A stretch of 64,000 bases of DNA from CADEEN01 sp963840805. Lineage in GTDB: Bacteria > Pseudomonadota > Gammaproteobacteria > Burkholderiales > Burkholderiaceae_C. A program made the translations under genes and the position numbers. Positions 8,815-17,217 of this stretch are shown in pieces (the first letter of the stretch is position 1; the number at the start of each line of letters is the position of its first letter). The DNA is taken from contig CAWJAJ010000017.1 of NCBI GenBank assembly GCA_963840805.1, positions 1,394,144 to 1,458,143 of the forward strand. Direction: 5' to 3'. The notes under the pieces were generated by a model. It worked only from the letters and a program-made list of their open reading frames with translations. It was not told the origin of the DNA and made no database searches.

Positions 8815-8842
8815 GAATTGACGTTGACGTAAACGTAAATGT
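8815..8842. promoter_or_regulatory. Probable LiuR-type operator, liuR/MBL divergent region
   Basis: Within the 55-bp region between liuR and the divergent MBL gene lies TTGACGTAAACGTAAA (8824-8839), a near-palindrome of the form TTGACGT-N2-ACGTNAA, preceded by a further TTGACG half (8819-8824). Bases 8815-8836 are identical to the reverse complement of 25849-25870 upstream of icmF. MerR regulators usually bind such dyads between promoter elements. Position, symmetry and duplication support an operator; the assignment to LiuR is inference. Confidence 0.72.
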
Positions 8843-8852
8843 AAGGGCGACC

Positions 8853-9908
8853 ATGAATCCCAGCGAACGCGAACTGCACTACCCGCTTGGCGATGCCGTG
8901 CCCGCGGTCGGCACGACCATCGAGGTGGTCCCCGGCGTGCGCTGGTTGCGCATGGGGCTGCCGTTTGCGCTCGACCACATCAACCTGTGGCTGCTGCGCG
9001 ACCAGCAGGACGGCATCGAGGGCTGGACCATCGTCGATTGCGGCATCACCAACGACGCCACCCGCGCGGCCTGGGAGCAGGTCTTCGCCGAGCAACTGAA
9101 CGGCTTGCCGGTGCTGCGCGTGATCGTGACCCACATGCACCCCGATCACATCGGACTGGCGCATTGGCTGACCGAGCGCTGGCAATGCCGGCTATGGATC
9201 AGCGCCACCGACTTCAACGCCGCGCGTGTCGCCAGCCAGAGCACCACCGGCTTCGGCGGCGAGCGCGCGGCGGCATTCTTCGCCAGCCACGGCCTGACGG
9301 ATCCCGAGGCAATGGCCAAGGTGCGCGCGCGGTCGAACTACTACGCCGGCATGGTGCCGCGCGTGCCCGACCAGTACCGGCGCCTGATGGACGGCATGAC
9401 GCTCGGCATCGGCGGCCATGCCTGGCGCTGCATCGCCGGCTACGGCCATGCGCCGGAGCACATCGCGCTGCACTCGCCCCGGCTGAACGTGCTGATCTCC
9501 GGCGACATGGTGCTGCCGCGCATTTCGACCAACGTCAGCGTCTACGACCTCGAGCCCGAGTCCGATCCGCTGGCGCTGTTCCTGGTCTCGCTCGCGCGCT
9601 ACGAGAGCCTGCCGGCCGACACCCTGGTGCTGCCGTCGCACGGCAAGCCCTTCACCGGGCTGCATGCGCGCATGCGCCAGCTGCGCGAGCACCACGACGC
9701 GCGTCTGGCCGAAGTGATGGCGGCCTGTGCCGCAAGGCCATGCCACGCGGCGGAGCTGCTGCCGCTGCTGTTCAAGCGCACGCTCGACCTGCACCAGACC
9801 ACCTTCGCGATGGGCGAGGCGGTGGCCCACCTGCACGCGCTGTGGCATGCCGGAAGGCTGGCGCGTCGCGCCGGTGCCGATGGCGTGTGGCGCTTCAGCG
9901 CCGCGTGA
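8853..9908 (+). CDS. Metallo-beta-lactamase-fold hydrolase
   Basis: A 351-residue hydrolase of the metallo-beta-lactamase superfamily. The metal-binding motif is THMHPDHIGLA (HxHxDH), with later ligands at GYGHAPEH, ISGDMVLPRISTN and the terminal PSHGKPFTG histidine. The C-terminal 90 residues form a helical extension. The start ATG 8853 lies only about 13 bp from the operator, behind a short AAGGG. It is divergent from liuR and is therefore likely under the same regulator. Relatives are often annotated as thioesterase- or glyoxalase-like; a CoA-thioester or lactone substrate would fit the context but is not shown by the sequence. Confidence 0.85.
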   Translation: MNPSERELHYPLGDAVPAVGTTIEVVPGVRWLRMGLPFALDHINLWLLRDQQDGIEGWTIVDCGITNDATRAAWEQVFAEQLNGLPVLRVIVTHMHPDHIGLAHWLTERWQCRLWISATDFNAARVASQSTTGFGGERAAAFFASHGLTDPEAMAKVRARSNYYAGMVPRVPDQYRRLMDGMTLGIGGHAWRCIAGYGHAPEHIALHSPRLNVLISGDMVLPRISTNVSVYDLEPESDPLALFLVSLARYESLPADTLVLPSHGKPFTGLHARMRQLREHHDARLAEVMAACAARPCHAAELLPLLFKRTLDLHQTTFAMGEAVAHLHALWHAGRLARRAGADGVWRFSAA

Positions 9909-9933
9909 GCGCCGGCACGGACGCCAAGAAAGA

Positions 9934-9966
9934 CACGGCCCGCGGAGCGAGACCCCGCGGGCCGTG
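9934..9966 (+). terminator. 12-bp perfect inverted repeat downstream of the MBL gene
   Basis: CACGGCCCGCGG (9934-9945) and CCGCGGGCCGTG (9955-9966) form a perfect GC-only 12-bp stem with a 9-nt loop, 26 bp after the MBL stop. No T-run follows, so Rho-independent termination would be imperfect. It may act as a transcript end shared with the convergent gene. Apart from this, I see nothing recognisable in 9909-10138. Confidence 0.5.
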
Positions 9967-10138
9967 GCGATCCCCGACACCTTCTCCCTGTGCTGCGGCG
10001 GCCCCGGGGGCACCCGCCGCAACGCGCATGACAGCGTTGGCGCCAGTTTGCTGGCTGCAGGTGGCGCTGGCGATCCCCTATTGGGGGGAATCGGTCCGAG
10101 AAGATGGCGGGCGCGATGCGGGCGTGGCGCGACGGGCC

Positions 10139-11060
10139 CTAGTCGAAGACCGGCAACGCGTCATCGCGCAGCGTGCTGCGCGCGTGTTCGTAGTCGGGCA
10201 TCACCGAGCGCACGACATTCCAGAAGGCCGCGCTGTGGTTCATCTCGCGCAGGTGGGCCAGTTCGTGCGCGACGACGTAGTCGATGCTCGGCATCGCGAA
10301 GTGGATCAGCCGCCAGTTGAGGCGGATCGCCCCGTCGGCCCCGGCGCTGCCCCAGCGCGTGCTGGCCGAGCTGAGCGACAGCCGCGTCATGCGCACGCCG
10401 AGCTGGGCCGCGAAGTGGCGGCAGCGCTCCTCGAAGATGCGGCTGGGCCTGGCGCTGCAGCCAGCTTTGCACCGCATCGCGGATCTGCTCGGGCGCGGCC
10501 GATTGCGGCAGGCCGACGTGCAGGGTCAGCCGCGGCACGCCGGGCAGGGTGTCTGCGGCACTGTGCAGCACGGCGCCCGTGCTGCGCGTGTCGAGGACCA
10601 CGATCACGGTTTCGCCGAGGAAGGGAATCGTCGTGCCGTCGCGCCAGTCGACCTTGGCCGTGGCCAGGCGGCGCGCGCGCTCGTCCTGCTCCTGCAGCTT
10701 GGCCAGGATCCAGCGCGCCTTCTCCTGCAGCGCGGCATCGACCTCGCCGCGGCCGACCCAGCGCGGTGCGCTGACCACCAGGCCTTCGGTGCCGACGACG
10801 AAGCCGATGCTCTTGCGCCGCGCACGGCGGAACTCGTAGGCCACGAGATGGCCGTTCAGCCGCGCTTCGTGGCTGGCGCGCGGGTGGCGGAAGGTGGCGG
10901 GCACGAGCAGGTCGGCGATCGGCACCGCCGGCGGCTGGTGCAACGGCGGGTGCCGCAGGAACCGGCAGCGGTCCCGAGCGCCGCCGCAGGCGCCGGCGCA
11001 GCGGCCATCGGCTCGAACAGATCGAGTTGCGCGGCGTCGACGGCGTTGCAGGCGCGGCAT
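10139..11060 (-). CDS. YgjP-like (DUF45) zinc metallopeptidase (frameshifted, start uncertain)
   Basis: M48-like YgjP family metalloprotein of unknown substrate. The zinc site is plain: YVVAHELAHLREMNHSAAFW (HELAH plus a downstream His). The N-terminal domain is recognisable from RARRKSIGFVVGTEGLVVSA and WRDGTTIPFLGETVIVVLDT. One extra base near 10440 separates DAVQSWLQRQA from RIFEERCRHFAAQLGVR. A second break near 10955 separates a likely N-terminus containing QLDLFEPMAAAPAPAAALG from PPAVPIADLLVPATFRH. Because of this the true start cannot be fixed; the ATG at 11060 lies in a neighbouring frame. Expected length is about 270-300 residues. It is followed on the same strand by nothing until the convergent MBL gene. 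Confidence 0.75.
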
Positions 11061-11071
11061 GGTGCGTGGCT

Positions 11072-11826
11072 CTACGAAGCGTAGGCGTCCGGATCGAGGC
11101 GCCGCATCTCGGCCTCGATCCAGGTTTCGATCTCGCGCATCAGTTCATCGGGCTCGCGGCCGAGCGAGGGCGATCGGGCGTGCCGATCGAGATGTCGATC
11201 ACGCCCGGCCGCAGCAACAGGCTCTTGCGCGGCCAGCAACGCGCCGAGGTCACGGCGATCGGCACCACCGGCGCGCCGGTGGCCACGGCCAGCCGCGTCG
11301 CGCCGGCCTTGTAGGTGCCCTGCGCACCGCGCGACGTGCGCGTGCCTTCGGGGAACATGATCACCCAGTGGCCGCGCGCGAGCAGCGCCTTGCCCTGTGC
11401 CGCCACCTTGGCCCAGGCCTCGGTGCGCCTGCTGCGGTCGATGTGGATCATGTCGAGCCGGCCGATGGCCCAGCCGAAGAACGGGATGCAGAGCAGCTCG
11501 CGCTTGAACACGTAGGCCAGCGGGTGCGACATCAGCGTCGGCAAGGCGAAGGTCTCCCAGGTCGACTGGTGCTTGGGCGCCAGGATCACCGGCGCCAGCG
11601 GGTCGGCCGATGGCAGCCGCTCCATGCCGTGCACGCGGTGGTGCACGCCGCAGATCACGCGTGCGCCCCAGATCACCACGCGCAGCCAGGCCACGCAGAT
11701 CCAGTACAGCGGGTCGCCGCGCATGAAGATCGACGCCAGCAGTACCGCCAGCGCGTAAGGCACCACGGTGACGGCCATCCAGGCGACGAACAGCGTGGAG
11801 CGCAGCGCGGCGAGCATCGGCGGCAC
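11072..11826 (-). CDS. plsC: 1-acyl-sn-glycerol-3-phosphate acyltransferase (frameshift near C-terminus)
   Basis: Adds the second acyl chain to lysophosphatidic acid in phospholipid synthesis; inner-membrane enzyme. N-terminal hydrophobic segments (LFVAWMAVTVVPYALAVLLA) precede the acyltransferase core KHQSTWETF, which is an HX4E variant of the usual HX4D, and FPEGTRTSRGAQGTYKAGA. The frame breaks at about 11165-11185, after IDISIGTP; the continuation SLGREPDELMREIETWIEAE runs to the stop at 11072 in another frame. The total length fits two extra bases or one missing base; about 250 residues. It starts at ATG 11826, four bases past the gmhB stop, so the two genes are co-transcribed. Confidence 0.87.
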
Positions 11827-11829
11827 GTG

Positions 11830-12457
11830 TCAGCGCAGCGGCGTCGGCCGCGAGTCTTCGCCGATCACGCCGAGCTGCTCGTGCTCGCGGTGCAGCACGA
11901 ACTCGGCGAACGCCGCCAGGTCGTCGTGCACCACCACGCGCGTCGATGCCATCGAGCCACTGCGCGAGCTGCTCGGGCGTCAGCGCGGCAGCGCGGCCGG
12001 TGCGCACCAGGTGCGGTTCGCAGCCGGCCGCTTGCGCGGCCTGCAGGTCACGCGCGGTGTCGCCGACCATCGGCACGCCGGCGAGCTGGCCGTCGAGGCC
12101 GTAGCGTTCGCCGATCTGCTGCATCAGTCCCGGTAGCGGCTTGCGGCAATCGCAATGCTCTTCCGGCGTGTGCGGGCAGAAGAACACCGCATCGATGCGG
12201 CCGCCCTTTTCGCCCAGCAACTGCATCATGCGCAGGTGCACGGTGTTGAGCGAGGCCATGTCGACCAGGCCGCGGCCGATGCCCGACTGGTTGGTCGCCA
12301 CCACCGCGTGCCAGCCGGCCTGGTTCAATCGCGCCACCGCCTCCAGCGCGCCCTGCACGGGCTGCCACTCTTCGGGCGCCTTGACGTGGTCGTCGCGGTA
12401 GAGGTTGAGCACGCCGTCGCGGCCGAGGATCACGAGCTTGGGGTGGTGCGGGTGCAT
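11830..12457 (-). CDS. gmhB: Heptose-bisphosphate phosphatase GmhB-like HAD protein (one frameshift; nucleophile Asp replaced)
   Basis: By similarity, the D-glycero-D-manno-heptose 1,7-bisphosphate phosphatase of lipopolysaccharide core synthesis. HAD and family motifs are present: ATNQSGIGRG, the zinc-type loop FFCPHTPEEHCDCRKP and MVGDTARDLQAAQAAGC. In the first HAD motif the expected DxD reads LGRDGVLN: the nucleophile Asp is Gly12, while Asp14 is kept. One extra base near 11942 shifts the frame; the corrected C-terminus is RVVVHDDLAAFAEFVLHREH and ends at 11830, giving 208 residues. It starts at ATG 12457 inside the glyS 3' end. The Gly may be a sequence error or a real variant; if real, phosphatase activity is doubtful. 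Confidence 0.82.
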
Positions 12458-14601
12458 GGCGAGGCCCTGCTACTGGAAGCCAGTTTGGACAGGTCGGCGA
12501 CGCGGTTCATCGCCGCGTGCAGCGACGACAGCAGCGCCAGGCGATTGGCGCGCAGCCCAGCGTCGTCGGCGTTGACCATCACGCTATCGAAGAAGGCATC
12601 GACCGGCGTCTTCAGCGCAGCCAGTTCACTCAGCGAGGCGGCGTACTCGTGGTTGGCGAACAGCGCGTCGGCACGCGGGCCGACGTCGCGCAGCGCCCCG
12701 GCCAGTGCCCGTTCGGCCGGCTCGACGAGCCGTGCGGCGTCGATGGTCGCCGCCGCCTTCGCATCGCTCTTCTTCAGGATGTTGGCGATGCGCTTGTTGG
12801 CGGCGGCCAGCGACGCCGCTTCGGGCAGCGCGGCAAAGGCGCGGACCGCGGCCAGGCGCTTGGGCACCTCGGTCAGCCGCTGCGGTCGCAGCGACAGCGC
12901 GGCGTCGACCTCGTGCGCGCTGAAACCCTGCTCGCGCAGGCTGCCGGCCAGGCGTTCGTAGACGAACTCGGCCAGCGCCGGGCGGGGATCCTGCAGGCGG
13001 CTGCCGAACGGCGGCAGCGCGAGCGCGAACAGCGCGTCCAGATCGAGCGGCAGCGCACGCTCGATCAGCATGCGAATCATGCCCAGCGCATGCCGGCGCA
13101 GCGCAAAAGGATCCTTGTCGCCGCTCGGCCTCTCGCCGATACCGAACAGCCCGACCAGGGTCTCCAGCTTGTCGGCCAGAGCCACCGCAATGCCGACCTC
13201 GTTGCGCGGCAGCGCATCGCCGGCAAAGCGTGGCCGGTAGTGATCCTCGATCGCGAAGGCCACCGCTTCGCTCTCGCCGTCGTGGCGCGCGTAGTAGCCG
13301 CCCATCACACCCTGCAGTTCGGGAAACTCGCCGACCATGTCGCTGACGAGATCGGCCTTGGCCAGGTGCGCCGAGCGGTCGGCCTGCGCGGCCAACGTGG
13401 TGCCGCCGAGCTGCTCGCCGATGGCGCGTGCGATGACCCGCACGCGCCCGACACGCTCGCCCTGCGAGCCGAGCTTGCCGTGGTAGACGACCTTGTCGAG
13501 CATCGGCAAGCGCGCTTCGAGCGTCTTCCGGCGGTCCTGGTCGAAGAAGAACTTGGCGTCTGCCAGCCGCGGCCGCACCACGCGCTCGTTGCCCTGGATC
13601 ACTGCGCTCGGGTCGTCGGGCCGGATGTTGCTGACGACGAGGAATCTTTCGGTCAGCTTGCCCTCGGCGTCGAGCAGCGGGAAGTACTTCTGGTTGGCCT
13701 TCATCGTCAGGATCAGGCACTCCGGCGGCACCGCCAGGAACGCGCGATCGAAGCGGGCGAGCAGCACGTTGGGCCGCTCGACCAACGCCGTCACCTCGTC
13801 GAGCAGCGCGTCGTCGTCGATCGGTGTCAGGCCCTCCTTCGCAGCGGCATGCTGCAGTTGGCGCACGATCTCGGCGCGCCGGTGGGCGAAGCCGGCCACC
13901 ACCGCGCCCTGGCTTTCGAGCTGCTGCGCGTAGTGGTCGGCGTCCTGCAGCACGACCGGATCCATGCGGGCCTCGAAACGGTGGCCGCGCGTCGAGCGGC
14001 CGGCGACCAGGCCGAGCGCCGCGACGGGCACGACGTCGGCGCCGTGCAGCGCCACCAGGCCGTGCACCGGGCGCACGAAGTGCACGCTGCTCCAGCCGTC
14101 GGCGAGCTGGTAGCTCATGACCTTGGGGATCGGCAGGGCGGCCAAGGCTTCGTCGAGTGCGTTCTGCAATCCCGCTGCGATGGTGGTGCCCTTAGCCAAG
14201 CTCCGGAAGTAGACGGACTCGTCCTTGCCTTCGCCTTGCACATACAGTCGATCGGGCCCATCCGCTGCATCTGGCCAAAGGTCAGCGAGGTGCTGCCGGC
14301 CAATCTTTCCCAGGCGCTTGCGCAAGGCATCGGTCGGGGATCCATTCCGAATCGCAATGGTCAACGGCATCAACTTCTCGGTGACTTCTGCGTCATCTGC
14401 GAGCGCCTTTACCGCGCTGACATGCGCGGCCAGCCGCCGCGGGGTGGCGTATGGCGTCACTACGGCATGCTCGCCGGTGAGGCCCTGGGCCTTCAGGCTT
14501 TGCGCCAGCGTCTGCGCGAACACCTCGCCGAGTTTCTTCAACGCCTTGGGCGGCAGTTCCTCGACGAACAGTTCGACCAGCAGGCTCTTGGTGCTGTGCA
14601 T
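12430..14601 (-). CDS. glyS: Glycyl-tRNA synthetase beta subunit
   Basis: Beta subunit of the tetrameric (alpha2beta2) glycyl-tRNA synthetase, needed for tRNA-Gly binding and aminoacylation. The N-terminus LLVELFVEELPPKALKKLGE is diagnostic, as are VTPYATPRRLAAHV, VMGGYYARHDGE, YRPRFAGDALP and DKLETLVGLFGIGERPSGDK (followed by DPFALRRHALGMIR). The frame is intact over 723 residues. The start is ATG 14601, overlapping the glyQ stop as TGATG. The frame runs about 35 bp past the usual end (ADLSKLA) into gmhB, adding a short tail. Confidence 0.96.
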   Translation of the reverse strand: MHSTKSLLVELFVEELPPKALKKLGEVFAQTLAQSLKAQGLTGEHAVVTPYATPRRLAAHVSAVKALADDAEVTEKLMPLTIAIRNGSPTDALRKRLGKIGRQHLADLWPDAADGPDRLYVQGEGKDESVYFRSLAKGTTIAAGLQNALDEALAALPIPKVMSYQLADGWSSVHFVRPVHGLVALHGADVVPVAALGLVAGRSTRGHRFEARMDPVVLQDADHYAQQLESQGAVVAGFAHRRAEIVRQLQHAAAKEGLTPIDDDALLDEVTALVERPNVLLARFDRAFLAVPPECLILTMKANQKYFPLLDAEGKLTERFLVVSNIRPDDPSAVIQGNERVVRPRLADAKFFFDQDRRKTLEARLPMLDKVVYHGKLGSQGERVGRVRVIARAIGEQLGGTTLAAQADRSAHLAKADLVSDMVGEFPELQGVMGGYYARHDGESEAVAFAIEDHYRPRFAGDALPRNEVGIAVALADKLETLVGLFGIGERPSGDKDPFALRRHALGMIRMLIERALPLDLDALFALALPPFGSRLQDPRPALAEFVYERLAGSLREQGFSAHEVDAALSLRPQRLTEVPKRLAAVRAFAALPEAASLAAANKRIANILKKSDAKAAATIDAARLVEPAERALAGALRDVGPRADALFANHEYAASLSELAALKTPVDAFFDSVMVNADDAGLRANRLALLSSLHAAMNRVADLSKLASSSRASPCTRTTPSS

Positions 14602-15632
14602 CAGGCAGCCTTCTTTGCGTGCGTCTTGGCGTGCGCAGCGAGCGCCTCGTCGGCCCAGGCCCTCGGCGCCATCGGAAAACCGAGTCGGGCGCGGCTGTCG
14701 AGGTAGCTCTGCGCCACCGCGCGCGCGAGGTGGCGGATGCGGCCGATGTAGGCGGCGCGCTCGGTGACGCTGATCGCGCCGCGTGCATCGAGCAGGTTGA
14801 AGGTGTGGCCGGCCTTGAGCAGCTGCTCGTAGGCCGGCAGCGCCAGTTGCTGCGCCATCAGGTGTTGGCTTTGCCTTTCGTGCGCCGCGAAGGCCGTGAG
14901 CAGGAACTCGACGTCGCTGTGCTCGAAGTTGTACGCGCTCTGCTCGACCTCGTTCTGGTGGTACACGTCGCGATAGAGCAATGGACCCCCAAACTCGCTC
15001 GGCTCGCTGCCCCCAGGGCCCGTTGAGGGCCCCTTCGTGGCCCATGGGGCGCCGCCGGCTTGGGAGCGGCCCTGCGCCGGCGAGCCCGTCGTCCACTCCA
15101 GGTCGAACAGGCTTTCCTTGCCCTGGATGTACATCGCCAACCGTTCCAGGCCGTAGGTGATCTCGCCGGTGATCGGCTTGCAGTCGATGCCGCCGACCTG
15201 CTGGAAGTAGGTGAACTGCGTGACCTCCATGCCGTTCAACCAGACTTCCCAGCCCAGGCCCCAGCAACCCAGCGTCGGGTTTTCCCAATCGTCCTCGACG
15301 AAACGCACGTCGTTGTGCTTGAGGTCGAAGCCGAGCGCTTCGAGGCTGCCGAGGTAGAGCTCGAGGATGTCGGCCGGCGCCGGCTTCAACACCACCTGGT
15401 ACTGGTAGTAGTGCTGCAGCCGGTTCGGGTTGTCGCCGTAGCGGCCGTCCTTGGGCCGCCGGCTCGGTTGCACGTAGGCCGCCTTCCAGGGCTCGGGGCC
15501 GAGCGCGCGCAGGAAGGTCGCGGTGTGGCTGGTGCCGGCGCCGACCTCCATGTCATAGGGCTGCAAGAGGGCGCAGCCCTGGCGGTCCCAGTAGTCCTGG
15601 AGTTTGAGGATGATCTGCTGGAAGGTCAGCAT
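14601..15632 (-). CDS. glyQ: Glycyl-tRNA synthetase alpha subunit with an in-frame repeat-derived insertion
   Basis: Catalytic alpha subunit that activates glycine and charges tRNA-Gly; essential when no other glycyl-tRNA synthetase exists. It starts MLTFQQIILKLQDYWDRQGC at ATG 15632. Conserved blocks are QPYDMEVGAGTSHTATFLRA, YVQPSRRPKDGRYGDNPNR and HNDVRFVEDDWENPTLG. The intact frame is 343 residues, about 40 more than usual. The excess is a Gly/Pro/Ser segment of about 34 residues between the end of FDLEWTT and PLLYRDVYHQNEVEQSAYNF, encoded by a dispersed palindromic repeat (14986-15080). A C-terminal Lys/Ala tail (AHAKTHAKKAA) overlaps the glyS start. Confidence 0.96.
   Translation of the reverse strand: MLTFQQIILKLQDYWDRQGCALLQPYDMEVGAGTSHTATFLRALGPEPWKAAYVQPSRRPKDGRYGDNPNRLQHYYQYQVVLKPAPADILELYLGSLEALGFDLKHNDVRFVEDDWENPTLGCWGLGWEVWLNGMEVTQFTYFQQVGGIDCKPITGEITYGLERLAMYIQGKESLFDLEWTTGSPAQGRSQAGGAPWATKGPSTGPGGSEPSEFGGPLLYRDVYHQNEVEQSAYNFEHSDVEFLLTAFAAHERQSQHLMAQQLALPAYEQLLKAGHTFNLLDARGAISVTERAAYIGRIRHLARAVAQSYLDSRARLGFPMAPRAWADEALAAHAKTHAKKAA
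14986..15080 (+). repeat. Copy C of the GC-rich palindromic repeat, in frame inside glyQ
   Basis: On the plus strand this 95-nt element begins CCCCCAAACTCGCT, continues GGCTCGCTGCCCCC and ends GGCTTGGGAGCGGCCC then TGCGCCGGCG. The two ends match copies B and D; the centre is longer and contains its own palindromes (AGGGCCC...GGGCCCCT). It sits inside the antisense-oriented glyQ and adds about 34 codons without a stop or frame change. Confidence 0.72.
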
Positions 15633-15681
15633 GAAGCGGCTGCGCTCGCGAACGCCTGTCGGGGGCGGGGGAGCCGCGATT

Positions 15682-17217
15682 CTACGGAGCGCGGCGCCAG
15701 CGGCCGGCTGCGGCCAGCACGGCCACGCCGAAAAATGCCAGCGGTGCGAGGCCGAAGGCAGCGGCCCAGCGAGCGAAGGGGGTCAGCCCGCTGCGGCCCT
15801 CGACCACGGCATCGAGGGTGCCGCGCGTGAACGGCTCGAGCGCCGCCGTGACGCGGCCGCGGTGATCGACGACCGCGGTGGCGCCAGTGTTGGTGGCACG
15901 CAGCATCGGCCGCTGCAACTCGAGCGCACGCATGCGCGAGATGTTCAGGTGTTGGGTGATGGCAATCGTGTCGCCGAACCAGCCGATGTTGCTGACATTG
16001 GCCAACAGCGTCGGCGCCTGTGCTTCGTCGACGAAACGCAGTGCCAGTTCTTCGCCGAACAGGTCTTCGAAGCAGATGTTGGGTCCGATGCGCTGACCGG
16101 CGAAGGCGAACGACGGCGGCGCTTTCGGCCCGCGCGCGAAATCGCCGAGCGGGATGTCCATCAGTTCGACGAACCAGCGAAACCCCGGCGGGATCACCTC
16201 GCCGAATGGCACCAGGTGCTGCTTGTCGTAGCGATAGAAACCACCGGGCAGCGCAGCGGTCTGGGTCGACAGTCCAGCCACCGAATTGGTGTAGCCGGCG
16301 TCGAAGTTGCCCAGCGGCAGGCCGACCAGCAGGCCCTTCTCGCCGTTGCGAAATGGCGCCGTCAGTTGCGCCCAGGCCTCGGGGCCGAGCTGGTCCGGCA
16401 GCAGCGGAATGGCCGTCTCGGGGGCGATCACCAGCGGCCCGCTGGCCGACTGCAGCGCGGCCGACAGCCACTCGAGCGCCGCGGGCAGGCGCTCGGGGGC
16501 GAACTTCTCGTCCTGCGCGACATTGGTCTGCACCAAGGTCACCGCCAGCCGGCCGCTGCTGGCCGTGAAGTCGCGCGCGGCCAGCGGGGCGGCGAGCACC
16601 ACGGCACCCGCCGCCAGGGCGGCCAGTGTGCGCCGTTGCCAAGGCACTGATGGCGACGCCGGCAGAGCCGCGCAGGCCGCCGTCACGAAGCCGATGCCGT
16701 AGACACCGATCCACGGTGCCAGCGCAGCCAGTGGGCCATCGACCTGGCCATAGCCGGTGGCGACCCAGGGAAAACCGGTGAAGAGCACGCCGCGCGCCAG
16801 TTCGGACGCCAGCCAGAGCGCCGCGAACAGCAGCGCATCGGCCCACGCCACGCCGCGGCGCAGCCGCGCATACAGTGCCATCGCGAGGGCGAGGTAGCTC
16901 GACAGCGCGAGCGACAGCGCAACGACGGCCAGCGCCGCCAGCGGCGCGGCCAGGCCGCCGTAGCGGTGCATGCTGATGAAGAGCCACCAGGTCCCGGCCA
17001 CCATCCAGCCGACGCCGAAGGCCAGGCCCAAGAGCGCCGCGCGGGCCGGCGGCACGGCGGCGGCCCGCCAGGCGAGCAGGCCGATGCCAACGAAGTGCAA
17101 CCACCACAGCGAGGCGTGTATGAAAGGCAGGCTGAAAAGCGCACCGAGCACAGCCGCCACCGCGGCCTGCGCCGTCGGCGAACCGCCCACCGGCACGTTG
17201 CGGTTGGCTGTGCTCAA
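15682..17217 (-). CDS. lnt: Apolipoprotein N-acyltransferase
   Basis: Inner-membrane enzyme that adds the third acyl chain to lipoproteins. An N-terminal bundle of about six membrane segments is followed by the nitrilase-like domain with catalytic residues visible: Glu in VIAPETAIPLL, Lys in FYRYDKQHLVPFGE and Cys in GPNICFEDLFGEE. It also has SNIGWFGDTIAITQHLNISR and RATNTGATAVVDHRG. The best start is TTG 17217, which overlaps the corC stop and gives 511 residues, the same size as E. coli Lnt (512). It follows corC directly, as in many proteobacteria, whereas the usual partners phoH-ybeY are at 45-47 kb here. Confidence 0.94.
   Translation of the reverse strand: MSTANRNVPVGGSPTAQAAVAAVLGALFSLPFIHASLWWLHFVGIGLLAWRAAAVPPARAALLGLAFGVGWMVAGTWWLFISMHRYGGLAAPLAALAVVALSLALSSYLALAMALYARLRRGVAWADALLFAALWLASELARGVLFTGFPWVATGYGQVDGPLAALAPWIGVYGIGFVTAACAALPASPSVPWQRRTLAALAAGAVVLAAPLAARDFTASSGRLAVTLVQTNVAQDEKFAPERLPAALEWLSAALQSASGPLVIAPETAIPLLPDQLGPEAWAQLTAPFRNGEKGLLVGLPLGNFDAGYTNSVAGLSTQTAALPGGFYRYDKQHLVPFGEVIPPGFRWFVELMDIPLGDFARGPKAPPSFAFAGQRIGPNICFEDLFGEELALRFVDEAQAPTLLANVSNIGWFGDTIAITQHLNISRMRALELQRPMLRATNTGATAVVDHRGRVTAALEPFTRGTLDAVVEGRSGLTPFARWAAAFGLAPLAFFGVAVLAAAGRWRRAP

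Noticed and set aside
10139..11060. YgjP-like gene as a true pseudogene
   Set aside because: The zinc site and both domains are fully conserved and each break is one base, the same pattern as in essential neighbours such as hslU.
12517..14706. Long open reading frame (729 residues) antisense to glyS
   Set aside because: Its composition is Arg/Gln/Val-rich as expected for a reverse-frame shadow of a GC-rich gene; glyS is certain.
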